Shown here: in pieces, positions 9,910-17,213 of the stretch
How positions within the stretch are numbered: the stretch's first letter is position 1
How the letters are laid out: the number at the start of each line of letters is the position of its first letter
Source of the DNA: an uncultured Nesterenkonia sp.
GTDB taxonomy: Bacteria; Actinomycetota; Actinomycetes; Actinomycetales; Micrococcaceae
Length of the DNA: 64,000 bases
Assembly: GCA_946222885.1 (NCBI GenBank)
Contig: CAMIAK010000005.1
Location: 124,001-188,000, forward strand
Direction of reading: 5' to 3'
Notes under the pieces: model-generated
What the model was told of the DNA's origin: nothing
Databases searched by the model: none
Seen by the model: the letters and a program-made list of their open reading frames with translations, nothing else
Program-made: the position numbers and the translations under genes

Positions 9910-11277
9910 TCAGGGAGATTCTACAATCCGGGGGAGCAGGTCCTCCTCCGGCGGGGCCCAGGAGGCCGGGTCCGCGGCGGTCTGTTCGCCGGAACGGATG
10001 TCCTTGACCTCGTGGTTCCCGTCCTCATCGGTGAACCACACGAAGGGGATGCCGCGGCGGTCGGCGTGCCGGATCTGTTTGCCGAACTTCTCGGCCTTCA
10101 GTGCGACCTCCACATTGATGCCGCGGGAGCGCAACTGCTCGGCCACGTCCTGGGCCGCGCCCCAGTCCTCCTCGGTGCGCAGCGCCACGTAGACGGCGGT
10201 GGGGACCGATCGGCTCGCCGTCGCCATCTCTGAGGAGAGGATGCGGGCGATCAGCCGGGTCACCCCGATGGAGATCCCGACCCCGGGGAAGGTGCGCTTG
10301 CCCTTGGTGGCCAGGGATTCGTAGCGGCCGCCTGAGCAGATCGAGCCGAGGCTCTCATGTCCGACCAGCACGGTCTCGTAGACGGTGCCGGTGTAGTAGT
10401 CCAGGCCGCGGGCGATGGAGAGATCGGCGAGGGCGCGGCCGGGGACCCGCTTGCCGACCTCGGCGATCAGCTCCTCGAGCTCCGCCAAGCCCTCCTCCAA
10501 TAGTGCAGTGTCGCCGGGAAGCCCTTCGGCCAGCTCGCGGACCTGCGCGGCGAAGGAGGTGTCCTCGGTGCGGATCTGCGCCAGGGCCAGGGCCTTCTGC
10601 GCCTGCTCCGGCGTGGCACCGGCGGTCTCTTCGAGCTCGGCGGCGACCTGCTCCGGGCCGATCTTCTCCAGCTTGTCGATGCTCCGCAGCACCGCCACGG
10701 TGTCTTCGAGCCCGAGGGCGGTGTAGAAGCCCTGGGCCAGCTTCCGGTTGTTGATGCGCAGTCGGAACTCTCCGATCGGCAGCGCGTCGAGCGCCTGGGC
10801 GATCACCACGGCGATCTCCACGTCGCTGCGGAACGGCAGCTCGCCCTCGCCGATGACGTCGATGTCGGCCTGGGTGAACTCCCGGTAGCGGCCTTCCTGA
10901 GGGCGCTCCCCGCGCCAGACCTTCTGGATCTGGTAGCGGCGGAACGGGAAGCTCAGGTGCCCGGCGTTCTCCACCACGTAGCGGGCGAAGGGCACTGTGT
11001 TGTCGAAGCGCAGCGCCAGCCGGCCGTCCTTCTTGGAGGAGGCCTTGGGGGCGGCATCCTGCGAGAGCTCGTCCTGCAGCCGGGAGACGGCGTAGATCTC
11101 CTTGTCCACCTCACCCTTCTGCAGGAGGGTCTCGAGCGTCTCCACCGCGCGGGACTCCAGGGAGGAGAAGCCATGACGCTCGAAGACCTCACGCAGGGTG
11201 TCCAGCACGTGGAGCTCCACGAGCCGTTCGGCGGGGAGCCATTCGGCGAAGCCGGAGAGTGAGGTTGAACGTGCCAT
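9910..11277 (-). CDS. hisS: Histidine--tRNA ligase
   Basis: A class II synthetase of 455 residues that charges tRNA-His. Visible motifs are LRFDNTVPFARYV (motif 1 region), VWRGERPQEGRYREF (motif 2) and the histidine-specific ARGLDYYTGTVYE. A C-terminal anticodon-binding domain includes VYVALRTEED. The start is the ATG at 11277 (MARSTSLSGF); the much longer open frame upstream runs antisense through the DUF349 gene and is rejected. It is followed by aspS on the same strand and is divergent from the DUF349 gene. Relatives usually have relA upstream of hisS; it is absent here. Confidence 0.95.
   Translation of the reverse strand: MARSTSLSGFAEWLPAERLVELHVLDTLREVFERHGFSSLESRAVETLETLLQKGEVDKEIYAVSRLQDELSQDAAPKASSKKDGRLALRFDNTVPFARYVVENAGHLSFPFRRYQIQKVWRGERPQEGRYREFTQADIDVIGEGELPFRSDVEIAVVIAQALDALPIGEFRLRINNRKLAQGFYTALGLEDTVAVLRSIDKLEKIGPEQVAAELEETAGATPEQAQKALALAQIRTEDTSFAAQVRELAEGLPGDTALLEEGLAELEELIAEVGKRVPGRALADLSIARGLDYYTGTVYETVLVGHESLGSICSGGRYESLATKGKRTFPGVGISIGVTRLIARILSSEMATASRSVPTAVYVALRTEEDWGAAQDVAEQLRSRGINVEVALKAEKFGKQIRHADRRGIPFVWFTDEDGNHEVKDIRSGEQTAADPASWAPPEEDLLPRIVESP
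9918..9923 (-). promoter_or_regulatory. -10 box for aspS
   Basis: TAGAAT on the minus strand inside the last codons of hisS. It would give aspS its own transcript with a leader of about 70 bases. Confidence 0.4.
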
Positions 11278-11345
11278 AGCGGTGCGCAGCACTCCTAGCA
11301 GAGAAGAAGGGGCGGGATGAGCCCGTTCATCATATCGGCAGACGG

Positions 11346-11351
11346 TACGCT
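11346..11351 (+). promoter_or_regulatory. -10 box, leaderless start of the DUF349 gene
   Basis: TACGCT ends seven bases before the ATG at 11359, so transcription should begin at or next to the start codon. This decides for 11359 over the ATG at 11317. Confidence 0.55.
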
Positions 11352-11358
11352 GGTGTCC

Positions 11359-12639
11359 ATGAGTCCCGCAGTCAGGCCAGCCCATCATGAGACCTCGCTG
11401 GAGGAAGCCCGCCAGCTCACCCGCGTCGACGAGGAGGGCCACGTCTACTCGCTCGCCGGCGGGGAGGAGAAGTACGTCGGCCAGTACCCCGGTGCGACGG
11501 CGGATGAGGCGCTGCAGTACTTCACCCGCAAGTTCGACGAGCTCTACAACCGGGTGCTGCTGCTCAAGGCGCGGGTCACCGCCGGCGCTGACTCCGCCAA
11601 GTCCCTCCGGGAGAGCTCCCAGGCGCTGCATGCCGAGCTCGACGCCGGTGCCTGGGCCGGCGACGTCGCGGCGCTGACCGCAGTGCTGGACGAGGCTGAC
11701 ACGGAGATCACCCAGCATGCCGAACAGGAGAAGCAGGCCGCCGAGGCGGCAGTTCAGGAGCATCTGGCGGTGCGCGAACGGATCGTGGCCGAGGCGGAGC
11801 AGATCGCCGCCACGGACTCCTCCTCTCAGCACTGGAAGAACGCGCAGGCCCGGATGAACGAGCTCTTCGAGGCGTGGAAGGCCGAGCAGAAGAAGCCGCC
11901 GCGCCTGTCCAAGTCCCAGGAGGATCCCTACTGGAAGCGCTTCCGCGCAGCCCGCACTGAGTTCGACAAGAATCGGCGGGCCTTCTTCAGCCGGCGGGAC
12001 CAGGACCATGCTGAGGTCAAGAAGGTCAAGGAAGAGCTGATCGCCCGGGCTGAGGAGCTGCAGGCCAGCACCGACTACGGGCCGACCACCAAGGCCTACC
12101 ACCGCCTCATGGACGAGTGGAAGGCCGCCGGACGGGGGGCGCGCAAGACCGATGACGCCCAGTGGACCCGCTTCCGCGCCGCCCAGGACGTCTTCTTCGC
12201 CGCCCGCGACGCCGCCAACGCGGAGCTGGACGCCGAATATGCCGAGAACCTGAAGGTCAAGGAGGGACTGCTCGAGGAGCTGGAGAAGCTCATGCCCTTC
12301 GAGAAGCCCGAACAGGTCCGTGACCAATATCATGGGCTCCTTGCGCGCTGGGATGAGGCGGGCAAGGTCCCCCGCGGGGATGTGCGGCGCATGGAGGCCG
12401 CCATCAAGCGGATCCAGGATGCCTTCCGGGAGGCGGAGGAGCGTCACTGGCGCCGGACCGACCCGGAGACCACGGCCCGGGCCAACTCCATGCTCACCCA
12501 GCTGGATGAGACCATCGCCGAGCTTCAGCAGGACCTCGACGCCGCCCGCTCAGCAGGCGATGAGAAGCGTGCCCGCGAAGCTGAGGAGGCGCTGGAGGCC
12601 CGGCGCAGCTGGCGACAGATGCTGGTCCAGGACTCCTGA
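11359..12639 (+). CDS. DUF349 domain protein
   Basis: A soluble 426-residue protein made mostly of charged alpha helices, with repeated DUF349 units recognisable by patterns such as WKAEQKKPPRLSKSQEDPYW, then FRAARTEFDKNRRAFFSRRD, and again WTRFRAAQDVFFAARDAAN. Function is unknown; E. coli YccJ-like annotations do not apply, and the actinobacterial members are usually listed as conserved hypothetical proteins. The ATG at 11359 is chosen because a -10 box lies seven bases upstream and no Shine-Dalgarno sequence precedes the ATG at 11317. It is divergent from hisS, a common arrangement in Micrococcaceae. Confidence 0.85.
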   Translation: MSPAVRPAHHETSLEEARQLTRVDEEGHVYSLAGGEEKYVGQYPGATADEALQYFTRKFDELYNRVLLLKARVTAGADSAKSLRESSQALHAELDAGAWAGDVAALTAVLDEADTEITQHAEQEKQAAEAAVQEHLAVRERIVAEAEQIAATDSSSQHWKNAQARMNELFEAWKAEQKKPPRLSKSQEDPYWKRFRAARTEFDKNRRAFFSRRDQDHAEVKKVKEELIARAEELQASTDYGPTTKAYHRLMDEWKAAGRGARKTDDAQWTRFRAAQDVFFAARDAANAELDAEYAENLKVKEGLLEELEKLMPFEKPEQVRDQYHGLLARWDEAGKVPRGDVRRMEAAIKRIQDAFREAEERHWRRTDPETTARANSMLTQLDETIAELQQDLDAARSAGDEKRAREAEEALEARRSWRQMLVQDS

Positions 12640-12694
12640 GCGTTCACGAGGGAAGCGTGCTCTGATGTCCGGGCGGACCCTGTGGATAACCCCG

Positions 12695-12721
12695 TTGAGG
12701 AGCGCAGGTGCGCGGTAGAAT
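12695..12721 (+). promoter_or_regulatory. Promoter of the antitoxin-fic operon
   Basis: A TAGAAT -10 box (12716-12721) is preceded by TTGAGG (12695-12700), spaced 15 bases. It lies about 40 bases upstream of the antitoxin ATG. Confidence 0.45.
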
Positions 12722-12759
12722 ACGAGGTGTGGGCAAAGCCTGATGGAAGGAGCCCTGTG

Positions 12760-12963
12760 ATGGCGACACGTGTTCGTTCTCAAGCAGAGATGGACCGTAT
12801 TCAGACCGCCTCGAACACAGCGCAGCAGATGGCGGGAGCCCAGGAGGCTGCCGAGGACGTCCTTCTGCGTGAACGGGTGCTGCGGGGTGAGCTCAGCGCT
12901 GATGAGGCCATTCAGCTGCGTCTTGCGGAGCTGAAAGAGCAGTACGACGTCCCTGGCCGTTGA
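12760..12963 (+). CDS. VbhA-like antitoxin of the Fic protein
   Basis: A 67-residue helical protein directly upstream of fic, starting at an ATG with a strong GAAGGAG site seven bases before it. It resembles VbhA, the small class I Fic inhibitor: an N-terminal helix (about 8-35) and a C-terminal VbhA-type stretch RGELSADEA (42-50). In VbhA the first helix carries the inhibitory motif S/TxxxE(G/N), whose Glu blocks gamma-phosphate binding in Fic. Here the equivalent region (about 17-26) reads ASNTAQQMAG, with Ala or Met where the Glu would be. The partner Fic has lost the Arg that this Glu normally contacts. Codon use is less GC-biased than in neighbouring core genes. Confidence 0.7.
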   Translation: MATRVRSQAEMDRIQTASNTAQQMAGAQEAAEDVLLRERVLRGELSADEAIQLRLAELKEQYDVPGR

Positions 12964-12970
12964 GAAGGGG

Positions 12971-13699
12971 ATGGCTGTCCAAGACCCGTATGTGTACCCA
13001 GGAACTGATGTTCTGATCAACATTCCTGGGTTCACGGATCCAGAAGGATGGAAGAGGGCCGAGACTGCGGTCATTGCCCAGCGCCTCGGCCAACTCGAAG
13101 ACCAACCCGTCCGCGGAGACTTCGACCTATCTCACCTGCAAGCCGTTCACGCTCGTCTCGTGGAAGGTTTCTACACCTGGGGCGGGCAGTTGCGCACCAC
13201 GGACACTGGTCCTGGGGGAACGGGGCTGGCCCATTGCCGGCCGGAGTTCATCCTGGCTGAGGCTGAACGGATCTTCACCGCTTTGCACCGGATGAACCAC
13301 CTGCGAGGCCGGCAGGCTGATGAGTTCTCCGCCGGACTGGCTTGGGTCTGGGGTGAGACCACGGTGCTACACCCATTCCGAGACGTGAACACCAGAAGTC
13401 AGTTCGTCTTCTTCAACCAGCTTGCCGTTGAGGCTGGATGGATCATCGACTGGAGTCAGATAGACCCACATGTCTTCGCTCATGCCCGTACCGTTGCCAT
13501 CGCTCGGGATGAGGAAGGTATCGAGGCTCTTATCCGTCCTGCGCTTCTCGAGGTCGAGACTGTGGCACGTCAGGGTGAGTCTCACGTGCAAGCGGGTGGA
13601 GTCAACGACCATCTCTCTGGGCCGCGCCCTGTACGGTCACCACGCGAGCTCGATGCTGAGCTCATCGCAGCTATCCGCCGACGTCGCGGTCGGTTCTGA
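12971..13699 (+). CDS. fic: Fic/Doc family protein with a Doc-like motif
   Basis: A 242-residue Fic-domain protein, probably the toxin of a toxin-antitoxin pair. The N-terminus has the family signature YVYPGTDVL (8-15), the beta-flap region lies near 70-95 (GGQLRTTDTG), and the active-site loop is HPFRDVNTRSQF at 134-145. The AMP-transferase consensus is HPFx(D/E)GNGRxxR. Here His134, Asp138, Asn140 and Arg142 remain, but both glycines are Val139 and Thr141, and the second Arg is Phe145. P1 Doc, which phosphorylates EF-Tu, has HxFNDANKRxxL, with the same losses. Reaction and target cannot be told from sequence. The gene starts seven bases after the antitoxin. One row (13441-13500) counts 32 G+C of 60, lower than core genes here, suggesting acquisition. 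Confidence 0.85.
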   Translation: MAVQDPYVYPGTDVLINIPGFTDPEGWKRAETAVIAQRLGQLEDQPVRGDFDLSHLQAVHARLVEGFYTWGGQLRTTDTGPGGTGLAHCRPEFILAEAERIFTALHRMNHLRGRQADEFSAGLAWVWGETTVLHPFRDVNTRSQFVFFNQLAVEAGWIIDWSQIDPHVFAHARTVAIARDEEGIEALIRPALLEVETVARQGESHVQAGGVNDHLSGPRPVRSPRELDAELIAAIRRRRGRF

Positions 13700-13740
13700 G
13701 CCGCACGGCTTCTGCCAGACGCTTCACCTTCGGCTCCGAC

Positions 13741-13746
13741 TAGGGT
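13741..13746 (+). promoter_or_regulatory. -10 box, leaderless GNAT gene
   Basis: TAGGGT ends seven bases before the ATG at 13754. Confidence 0.5.
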
Positions 13747-13753
13747 GGGAGAC

Positions 13754-14269
13754 ATGTGTTCCTTGTTGCCCCGGTTTCGTCCTGCCGTGGAAGATGACCG
13801 GGTCTTCCTTGCGCGGATGCTCGAGCTCACCGAGACCTGGGGTGACCCGGACAAAGATCTGCCTGAGAACTTCCCTGTTGACCTTGAACGCTATGTGAAC
13901 AGGTGGACGCCATCCGAAGGCGGCCTCGTACTGGAGTCTGCTGAGACAGACACCCGCCCAGGACGACCGATCGGTGCAGCATGGTTGCGGCGATTCACGC
14001 AGGAAGCTCCAGGCTACGGCTTCGTCTCAGAGGAATATCCTGAGGTGGCCATCGCCGTCCTTCCGGAGTACATGGGGCAGGGGCTTGGACCTGCTCTTCT
14101 GCGTGCCCTGCTCGACTTTGCCCGTCAGGCAGAGCATCCAGGAGTCAGCCTGTCAGTGGAGGTCGGCAACCTCAGGGCGCTGAAGACCTACGAGAAGATC
14201 GGGTTCGAGAACCGAGGCCTCGATGACGGCGGCGGGGCATACACCATGCTCCTCACCTTTCAGGACTGA
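13754..14269 (+). CDS. GNAT family N-acetyltransferase
   Basis: A 171-residue acetyl-CoA-dependent acetyltransferase; substrate unknown. The C-terminal half shows the GNAT core: EVAIAVLPEYMGQGLGPALL carries the acetyl-CoA pyrophosphate loop (GQGLGPAL, a variant of R/QxxGxG/A), followed by LSVEVGNLRALKTYEKIGF, the typical beta5-alpha4 end. The first 90 residues are divergent. The ATG at 13754 is preferred to a GTG nine bases upstream because the -10 box overlaps that GTG. It follows fic by 54 bases but has its own promoter. Like fic it has somewhat lower GC than the core genes. Confidence 0.85.
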   Translation: MCSLLPRFRPAVEDDRVFLARMLELTETWGDPDKDLPENFPVDLERYVNRWTPSEGGLVLESAETDTRPGRPIGAAWLRRFTQEAPGYGFVSEEYPEVAIAVLPEYMGQGLGPALLRALLDFARQAEHPGVSLSVEVGNLRALKTYEKIGFENRGLDDGGGAYTMLLTFQD

Positions 14270-14310
14270 GGTGAGGCACCTCCTCAGACTCTCTTCCGGT
14301 GTGAGAAGAG
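14268..14310. terminator. Hairpins between convergent GNAT and Nudix genes
   Basis: GAGGTG (14268-14273) pairs with CACCTC (14277-14282), and a second hairpin CTCTTC/GAAGAG follows at about 14290-14309. They fill the 45-base gap between the two stop codons. T-runs are weak on both strands. Confidence 0.4.
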
Positions 14311-14314
14311 GCTT

Positions 14315-14716
14315 TCAGCGTGAGAGCAGCTGAGGCAGTGCCAGACGGGTCGCGGCGGTCAGCGGCTCCGGCAGGTCATCGAGAGGGAACCAGCCGAAGT
14401 CGAGGTGTTTCTCCGGCTCCATCAGCTTCGGCTCGCCGGCGAACTGCTCGGTGAGGTAGACCAGCGCCACCCAGTGCGCGGGGGCCTGAGGGTCGATCTG
14501 GTCCACCGCGGCGAGCAGCTCAAGGCCGGTGAGCTCGATGCCGAGCTCTTCATGGACCTCCCTGGCGACGGCGTCGGGCACCGGTTCCAGCCAGTCGACT
14601 TTTCCTCCGGGAAAGCCCCAATGCCCCGCCTCGGGCGCACCGCGCCGCTGGATCAGCAGCAGCTGGTCATCGTCGAGGATTGCGGCGCCACATCCGACGC
14701 GTGGCTCGTATGTCAT
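14315..14716 (-). CDS. Nudix hydrolase
   Basis: A 133-residue protein that hydrolyses a nucleoside diphosphate linked to another group. The Nudix box is perfect: Gly38, Glu44, then Arg52-Glu53, Glu56-Glu57 and Gly59, matching Gx5Ex7REUxEExGU. The start context (MTYEPRVGCGAAIL) and the GHWGFPGGK approach are like the MutT/ADP-ribose pyrophosphatase-type housekeeping enzymes. The ATG has a CAGGAGATCCC leader. It is 25 bases downstream of the arginase-family gene on the same strand, so probably co-transcribed. The true substrate cannot be told from sequence. Confidence 0.9.
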   Translation of the reverse strand: MTYEPRVGCGAAILDDDQLLLIQRRGAPEAGHWGFPGGKVDWLEPVPDAVAREVHEELGIELTGLELLAAVDQIDPQAPAHWVALVYLTEQFAGEPKLMEPEKHLDFGWFPLDDLPEPLTAATRLALPQLLSR

Positions 14717-14741
14717 GGGATCTCCTGGTCAGGGGAGGGGT

Positions 14742-15608
14742 TCAGGTGGTGCCATAACCATGTGTATCAGTTCTCTGTGCGCTCTGGACGATCCCGTCGA
14801 TGAGGCCTCTGAGCAGAGCTTCATCCTCTTTGAGATGATCCGGCCTCTCGTATTCGGTGATCCCAAGGCCTGCCAGGCGGAACTCATCGGTGAGCGCCCG
14901 CACCGCGCTGAGGAGGGAGTCTGCCGAGAGGCCGCTCGGCTCGGGGGAGCCGACGGCGGGAAAGACCGCGGGGTCCAGGACGTCCAGGTCGATATGGATG
15001 TATACAGTCTTGGCGCCGGCCGCGCGTACTGCTGAGACAAGTGATGCTGGATCGTCCAGCTCGTGGACGCTGAGGCGGGGGACTCCGTGTCTCTCGATGA
15101 ACTCCTGCTCTCCGGGGTCCACAGAGCGGGTGCCGGCCAACACCACACTGCGGGGGTGCAACGGCGCTGCAGGACGCAGCTCGGCGGGTCCTTCGCCGGT
15201 CAGACTTCGCAGCACCATGCCGTGGAACGCCCCGGACGGTGAGGTCTCCGGAGAGTTGAGGTCGGCATGTGCGTCGAACCACACCACTGCCATGTTCTCC
15301 CCGTAGGTGCGTGAAGCAGCTTCGACGGCTGCCAGCTCCACCGAGCAGTCCCCGCCGAGCATGAGCAGCAGGGCGTCCTCCGGGGCCGAGCGGACCGCTG
15401 CGCGTGCTGAGTTCAGCTGGTGAGCCAGCACCGCTGCGTTCTGCACTCCGCCGCAGCGCTCACCGACGCTGTTCTCCAGCTCCACCACCTGACGTTCTGC
15501 CGCAGGCACGAGCTGCGCGAGGCGGGACGCGCCGGCTTGCAGCCGCCGGGCTGTCGGGGCTCCCGACCCCTGCCACTGACCGAACTCCATGACGTACAGG
15601 GAGCGCAT
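14742..15608 (-). CDS. Arginase/agmatinase family (ureohydrolase) enzyme
   Basis: A 288-residue binuclear manganese hydrolase of the ureohydrolase superfamily, cutting a guanidino or formimino group. All metal motifs are present: GGDCSVE, WFDAHADLN, a FHGM His, and HIDLDVLDP. The ligand set is therefore complete and the enzyme should be active. Whether the substrate is arginine, agmatine or formiminoglutamate is not clear; the order of motifs and the short length fit the arginase branch best. The ATG has GAGGAG close upstream, and a -10 box TAGCAT is at 15633-15638. It shares an intergenic region with the divergent isochorismatase-fold gene. Confidence 0.85.
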   Translation of the reverse strand: MRSLYVMEFGQWQGSGAPTARRLQAGASRLAQLVPAAERQVVELENSVGERCGGVQNAAVLAHQLNSARAAVRSAPEDALLLMLGGDCSVELAAVEAASRTYGENMAVVWFDAHADLNSPETSPSGAFHGMVLRSLTGEGPAELRPAAPLHPRSVVLAGTRSVDPGEQEFIERHGVPRLSVHELDDPASLVSAVRAAGAKTVYIHIDLDVLDPAVFPAVGSPEPSGLSADSLLSAVRALTDEFRLAGLGITEYERPDHLKEDEALLRGLIDGIVQSAQRTDTHGYGTT

Positions 15609-15632
15609 GTGCTCCTCCTCTCAGCTGAGAAG

Positions 15633-15638
15633 ATGCTA
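15633..15638 (-). promoter_or_regulatory. -10 box for the arginase-family gene
   Basis: TAGCAT on the minus strand, about 25 bases upstream of the start codon, leaving room for a GGAGGAG ribosome binding site. Confidence 0.4.
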
Positions 15639-15688
15639 CCTGGGTGTGCCGCCGCCTTCTGCCCGAAGCTGTACCGGTTCGACGTTGA

Positions 15689-15694
15689 TAGCCT
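15689..15694 (+). promoter_or_regulatory. -10 box, leaderless isochorismatase-fold gene
   Basis: TAGCCT ends six bases before the ATG at 15701, so the mRNA should start at the codon. Confidence 0.5.
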
Positions 15695-15700
15695 GCACCC

Positions 15701-16273
15701 ATGACAGCACCTGCGCACACTCCGGGCCCGAAGGCGGCGCTGATCGTCGTCGACGTGCAGAAGGCCTTTCACGACGCCGGGTTCTGGGGCAGAAGGAACA
15801 ACCCGCAGTGTGAGAAGAACATTGAGACGCTGATCGCACACTGGCGAGAGTCCGGACGGCCGGTGGTGTTCGTCCGTCACGACTCCACCAACACGTCATC
15901 TCTCCTGCACCCGAGCAGTCCCGGCAACCAGTTCCAGGACATCATCAGCGGTGAGCCCGATCTGCTGGTGGTCAAGAGCGTGAACTCAAGCTTCCACGGA
16001 GCTCCGGACCTTCACCAGTGGCTGCAGCAGGAAGGGATCACAGAGCTGGTGGTCTGCGGGATCACCACCAACCACTGCTGCGAGACAACCGCTCGCGTCG
16101 GAGGCAACCTCGGCTATCAGGTCTTCTTCGCGCTGGATGCCACCCATACCTTCGACCGTGAGTCTCCAGACGGTGAGGTCATCGCCGCGGACACGCTCGC
16201 CACCATCACCGCCACGAATCTCCACGGTGAGTTCGCGACGGTCACCACCGCTGAAGCACTGACGACACATTGA
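15701..16273 (+). CDS. Isochorismatase-family cysteine hydrolase
   Basis: A 190-residue hydrolase of the isochorismatase/nicotinamidase fold. The catalytic triad is visible: Asp18 in VVDVQ, Lys92 in VVKSVNSSF, and Cys126 in TTNHCCETTAR, with the cis-peptide region just before. Substrate is unknown; members act on isochorismate, nicotinamide, N-carbamoyl compounds or ureidoacrylate. The metal-binding pattern of nicotinamidases (DxHxxxH) is not seen, so nicotinamide is unlikely. The gene overlaps the downstream LysE-type gene by four bases (TTGA), which suggests coupled translation, and is divergent from the arginase-family gene. Confidence 0.85.
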   Translation: MTAPAHTPGPKAALIVVDVQKAFHDAGFWGRRNNPQCEKNIETLIAHWRESGRPVVFVRHDSTNTSSLLHPSSPGNQFQDIISGEPDLLVVKSVNSSFHGAPDLHQWLQQEGITELVVCGITTNHCCETTARVGGNLGYQVFFALDATHTFDRESPDGEVIAADTLATITATNLHGEFATVTTAEALTTH

Positions 16274-16917
16274 CCGTCGAATGGCACATCTTCCTGACGT
16301 TGGTGCTGGTCAGCTACGTCTCGCCCGGGCCGGACACGGTGATGATCCTGCGGGGCAGCGCCAGGGGCTCCCGCGTAGGCCTGGCCGCTGCAGCAGGTGC
16401 CCTGGCCGGGCTGAGCGTGCACATGGTCATCAGCGCAGCGGGACTTTCGGCTCTGTTGGTCGCCGCCCCGGCGAGTCTCGCGGTGCTCTCTGTGGGCGGG
16501 GCGCTCTACCTCGCCTACCTGGGGGTGCGGGCGATCCTGGCCAGCCGCCATATCCGTCGTCAGCCAGAGGACATCACAGAGACCGCGACGGCGCCCAGTC
16601 GTGGCTCCATGGCACGGTCTGCCTTCCAGCGGACGCTGCTGACCAACCTGATGAACCCGAAGGTCATTCTGTTCTTCGTGGCGGTGCTTCCGCAGTTCAT
16701 CGATGAGTCCTCCGCCTGGCCGATCTGGTTGCAGCTGGGCATCCTCGGGGCGGCCGATATGCTGGTCGGGGTGTTCTACCTTCCCGTCTTCGTCCTCTTC
16801 GGCGCCCGGCTCTTCCGCAGTATGGGCAACAGAAGGCTGGCCAATCTGGAGGTCGGCGTCGGCCTCCTGCTGCTGATCTTCGCCGGAGCCCTCGTGGTCG
16901 ACACCGTCACCGGCTGA
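16270..16917 (+). CDS. LysE family amino-acid exporter
   Basis: A 215-residue inner-membrane transporter of the LysE/RhtB superfamily, with about six helices. The N-terminal signature SYVSPGPDTVMILRGSARGSR is broken only by variation from the usual TPGPDxxxV pattern, and the later FQRTLLTNLMNPKVILFF is diagnostic. These proteins export basic or small neutral amino acids and similar metabolites. The start is a TTG overlapping the upstream stop codon (TTGA), with no other in-frame start nearby that keeps the first helix. The context with a hydrolase and a ureohydrolase may mean export of a degradation product, but this is a guess. Confidence 0.88.
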   Translation: MTVEWHIFLTLVLVSYVSPGPDTVMILRGSARGSRVGLAAAAGALAGLSVHMVISAAGLSALLVAAPASLAVLSVGGALYLAYLGVRAILASRHIRRQPEDITETATAPSRGSMARSAFQRTLLTNLMNPKVILFFVAVLPQFIDESSAWPIWLQLGILGAADMLVGVFYLPVFVLFGARLFRSMGNRRLANLEVGVGLLLLIFAGALVVDTVTG

Positions 16918-17213
16918 GGCTGTCATCGAGGCCGTCTCAGGCGGAGTCCTTCCTGCGCTGCGGGCTGCCCCCGACTGCGGGGCGGGCGCATCCGTCGCTC
17001 TCGACGGATATCCGAGCGAGATTCTTCTCACGTCCTGGCCGCCTGGCAGCACCGCCGCGCGCCCCGCCGGAGGGAAAAAGTCAGATGAGAGGCGTTTTGC
17101 TCGGATTGGGCAGATTAGGTCACGGGTAGACTCAATCGTCTGAGTCGCGGCAGAAGACTGTCCGGCCGTGCCCGAATACATATTGCCGTCGAAGTTTCAG
17201 TGAGGACCTGCGC
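16918..17213. other. Intergenic region upstream of mltG
   Basis: About 296 bases with no supported gene. A -10-like TAGACT lies at 17127-17132. Relatives carry alaS and ruvX directly before mltG, and no trace of either is recognisable here. Confidence 0.6.
17127..17132 (+). promoter_or_regulatory. Putative -10 box for mltG operon
   Basis: TAGACT with TTGGGC at 17106-17111 (15-base spacing, short of optimum). It would give a leader of about 75 bases before the GTG of mltG, which has GAGGA eight bases upstream. Confidence 0.4.

Noticed and set aside
11278..12447. N-terminal extension of hisS by about 390 codons
   Set aside because: It is antisense to the DUF349 gene; HisRS homologues begin near the ATG at 11277.
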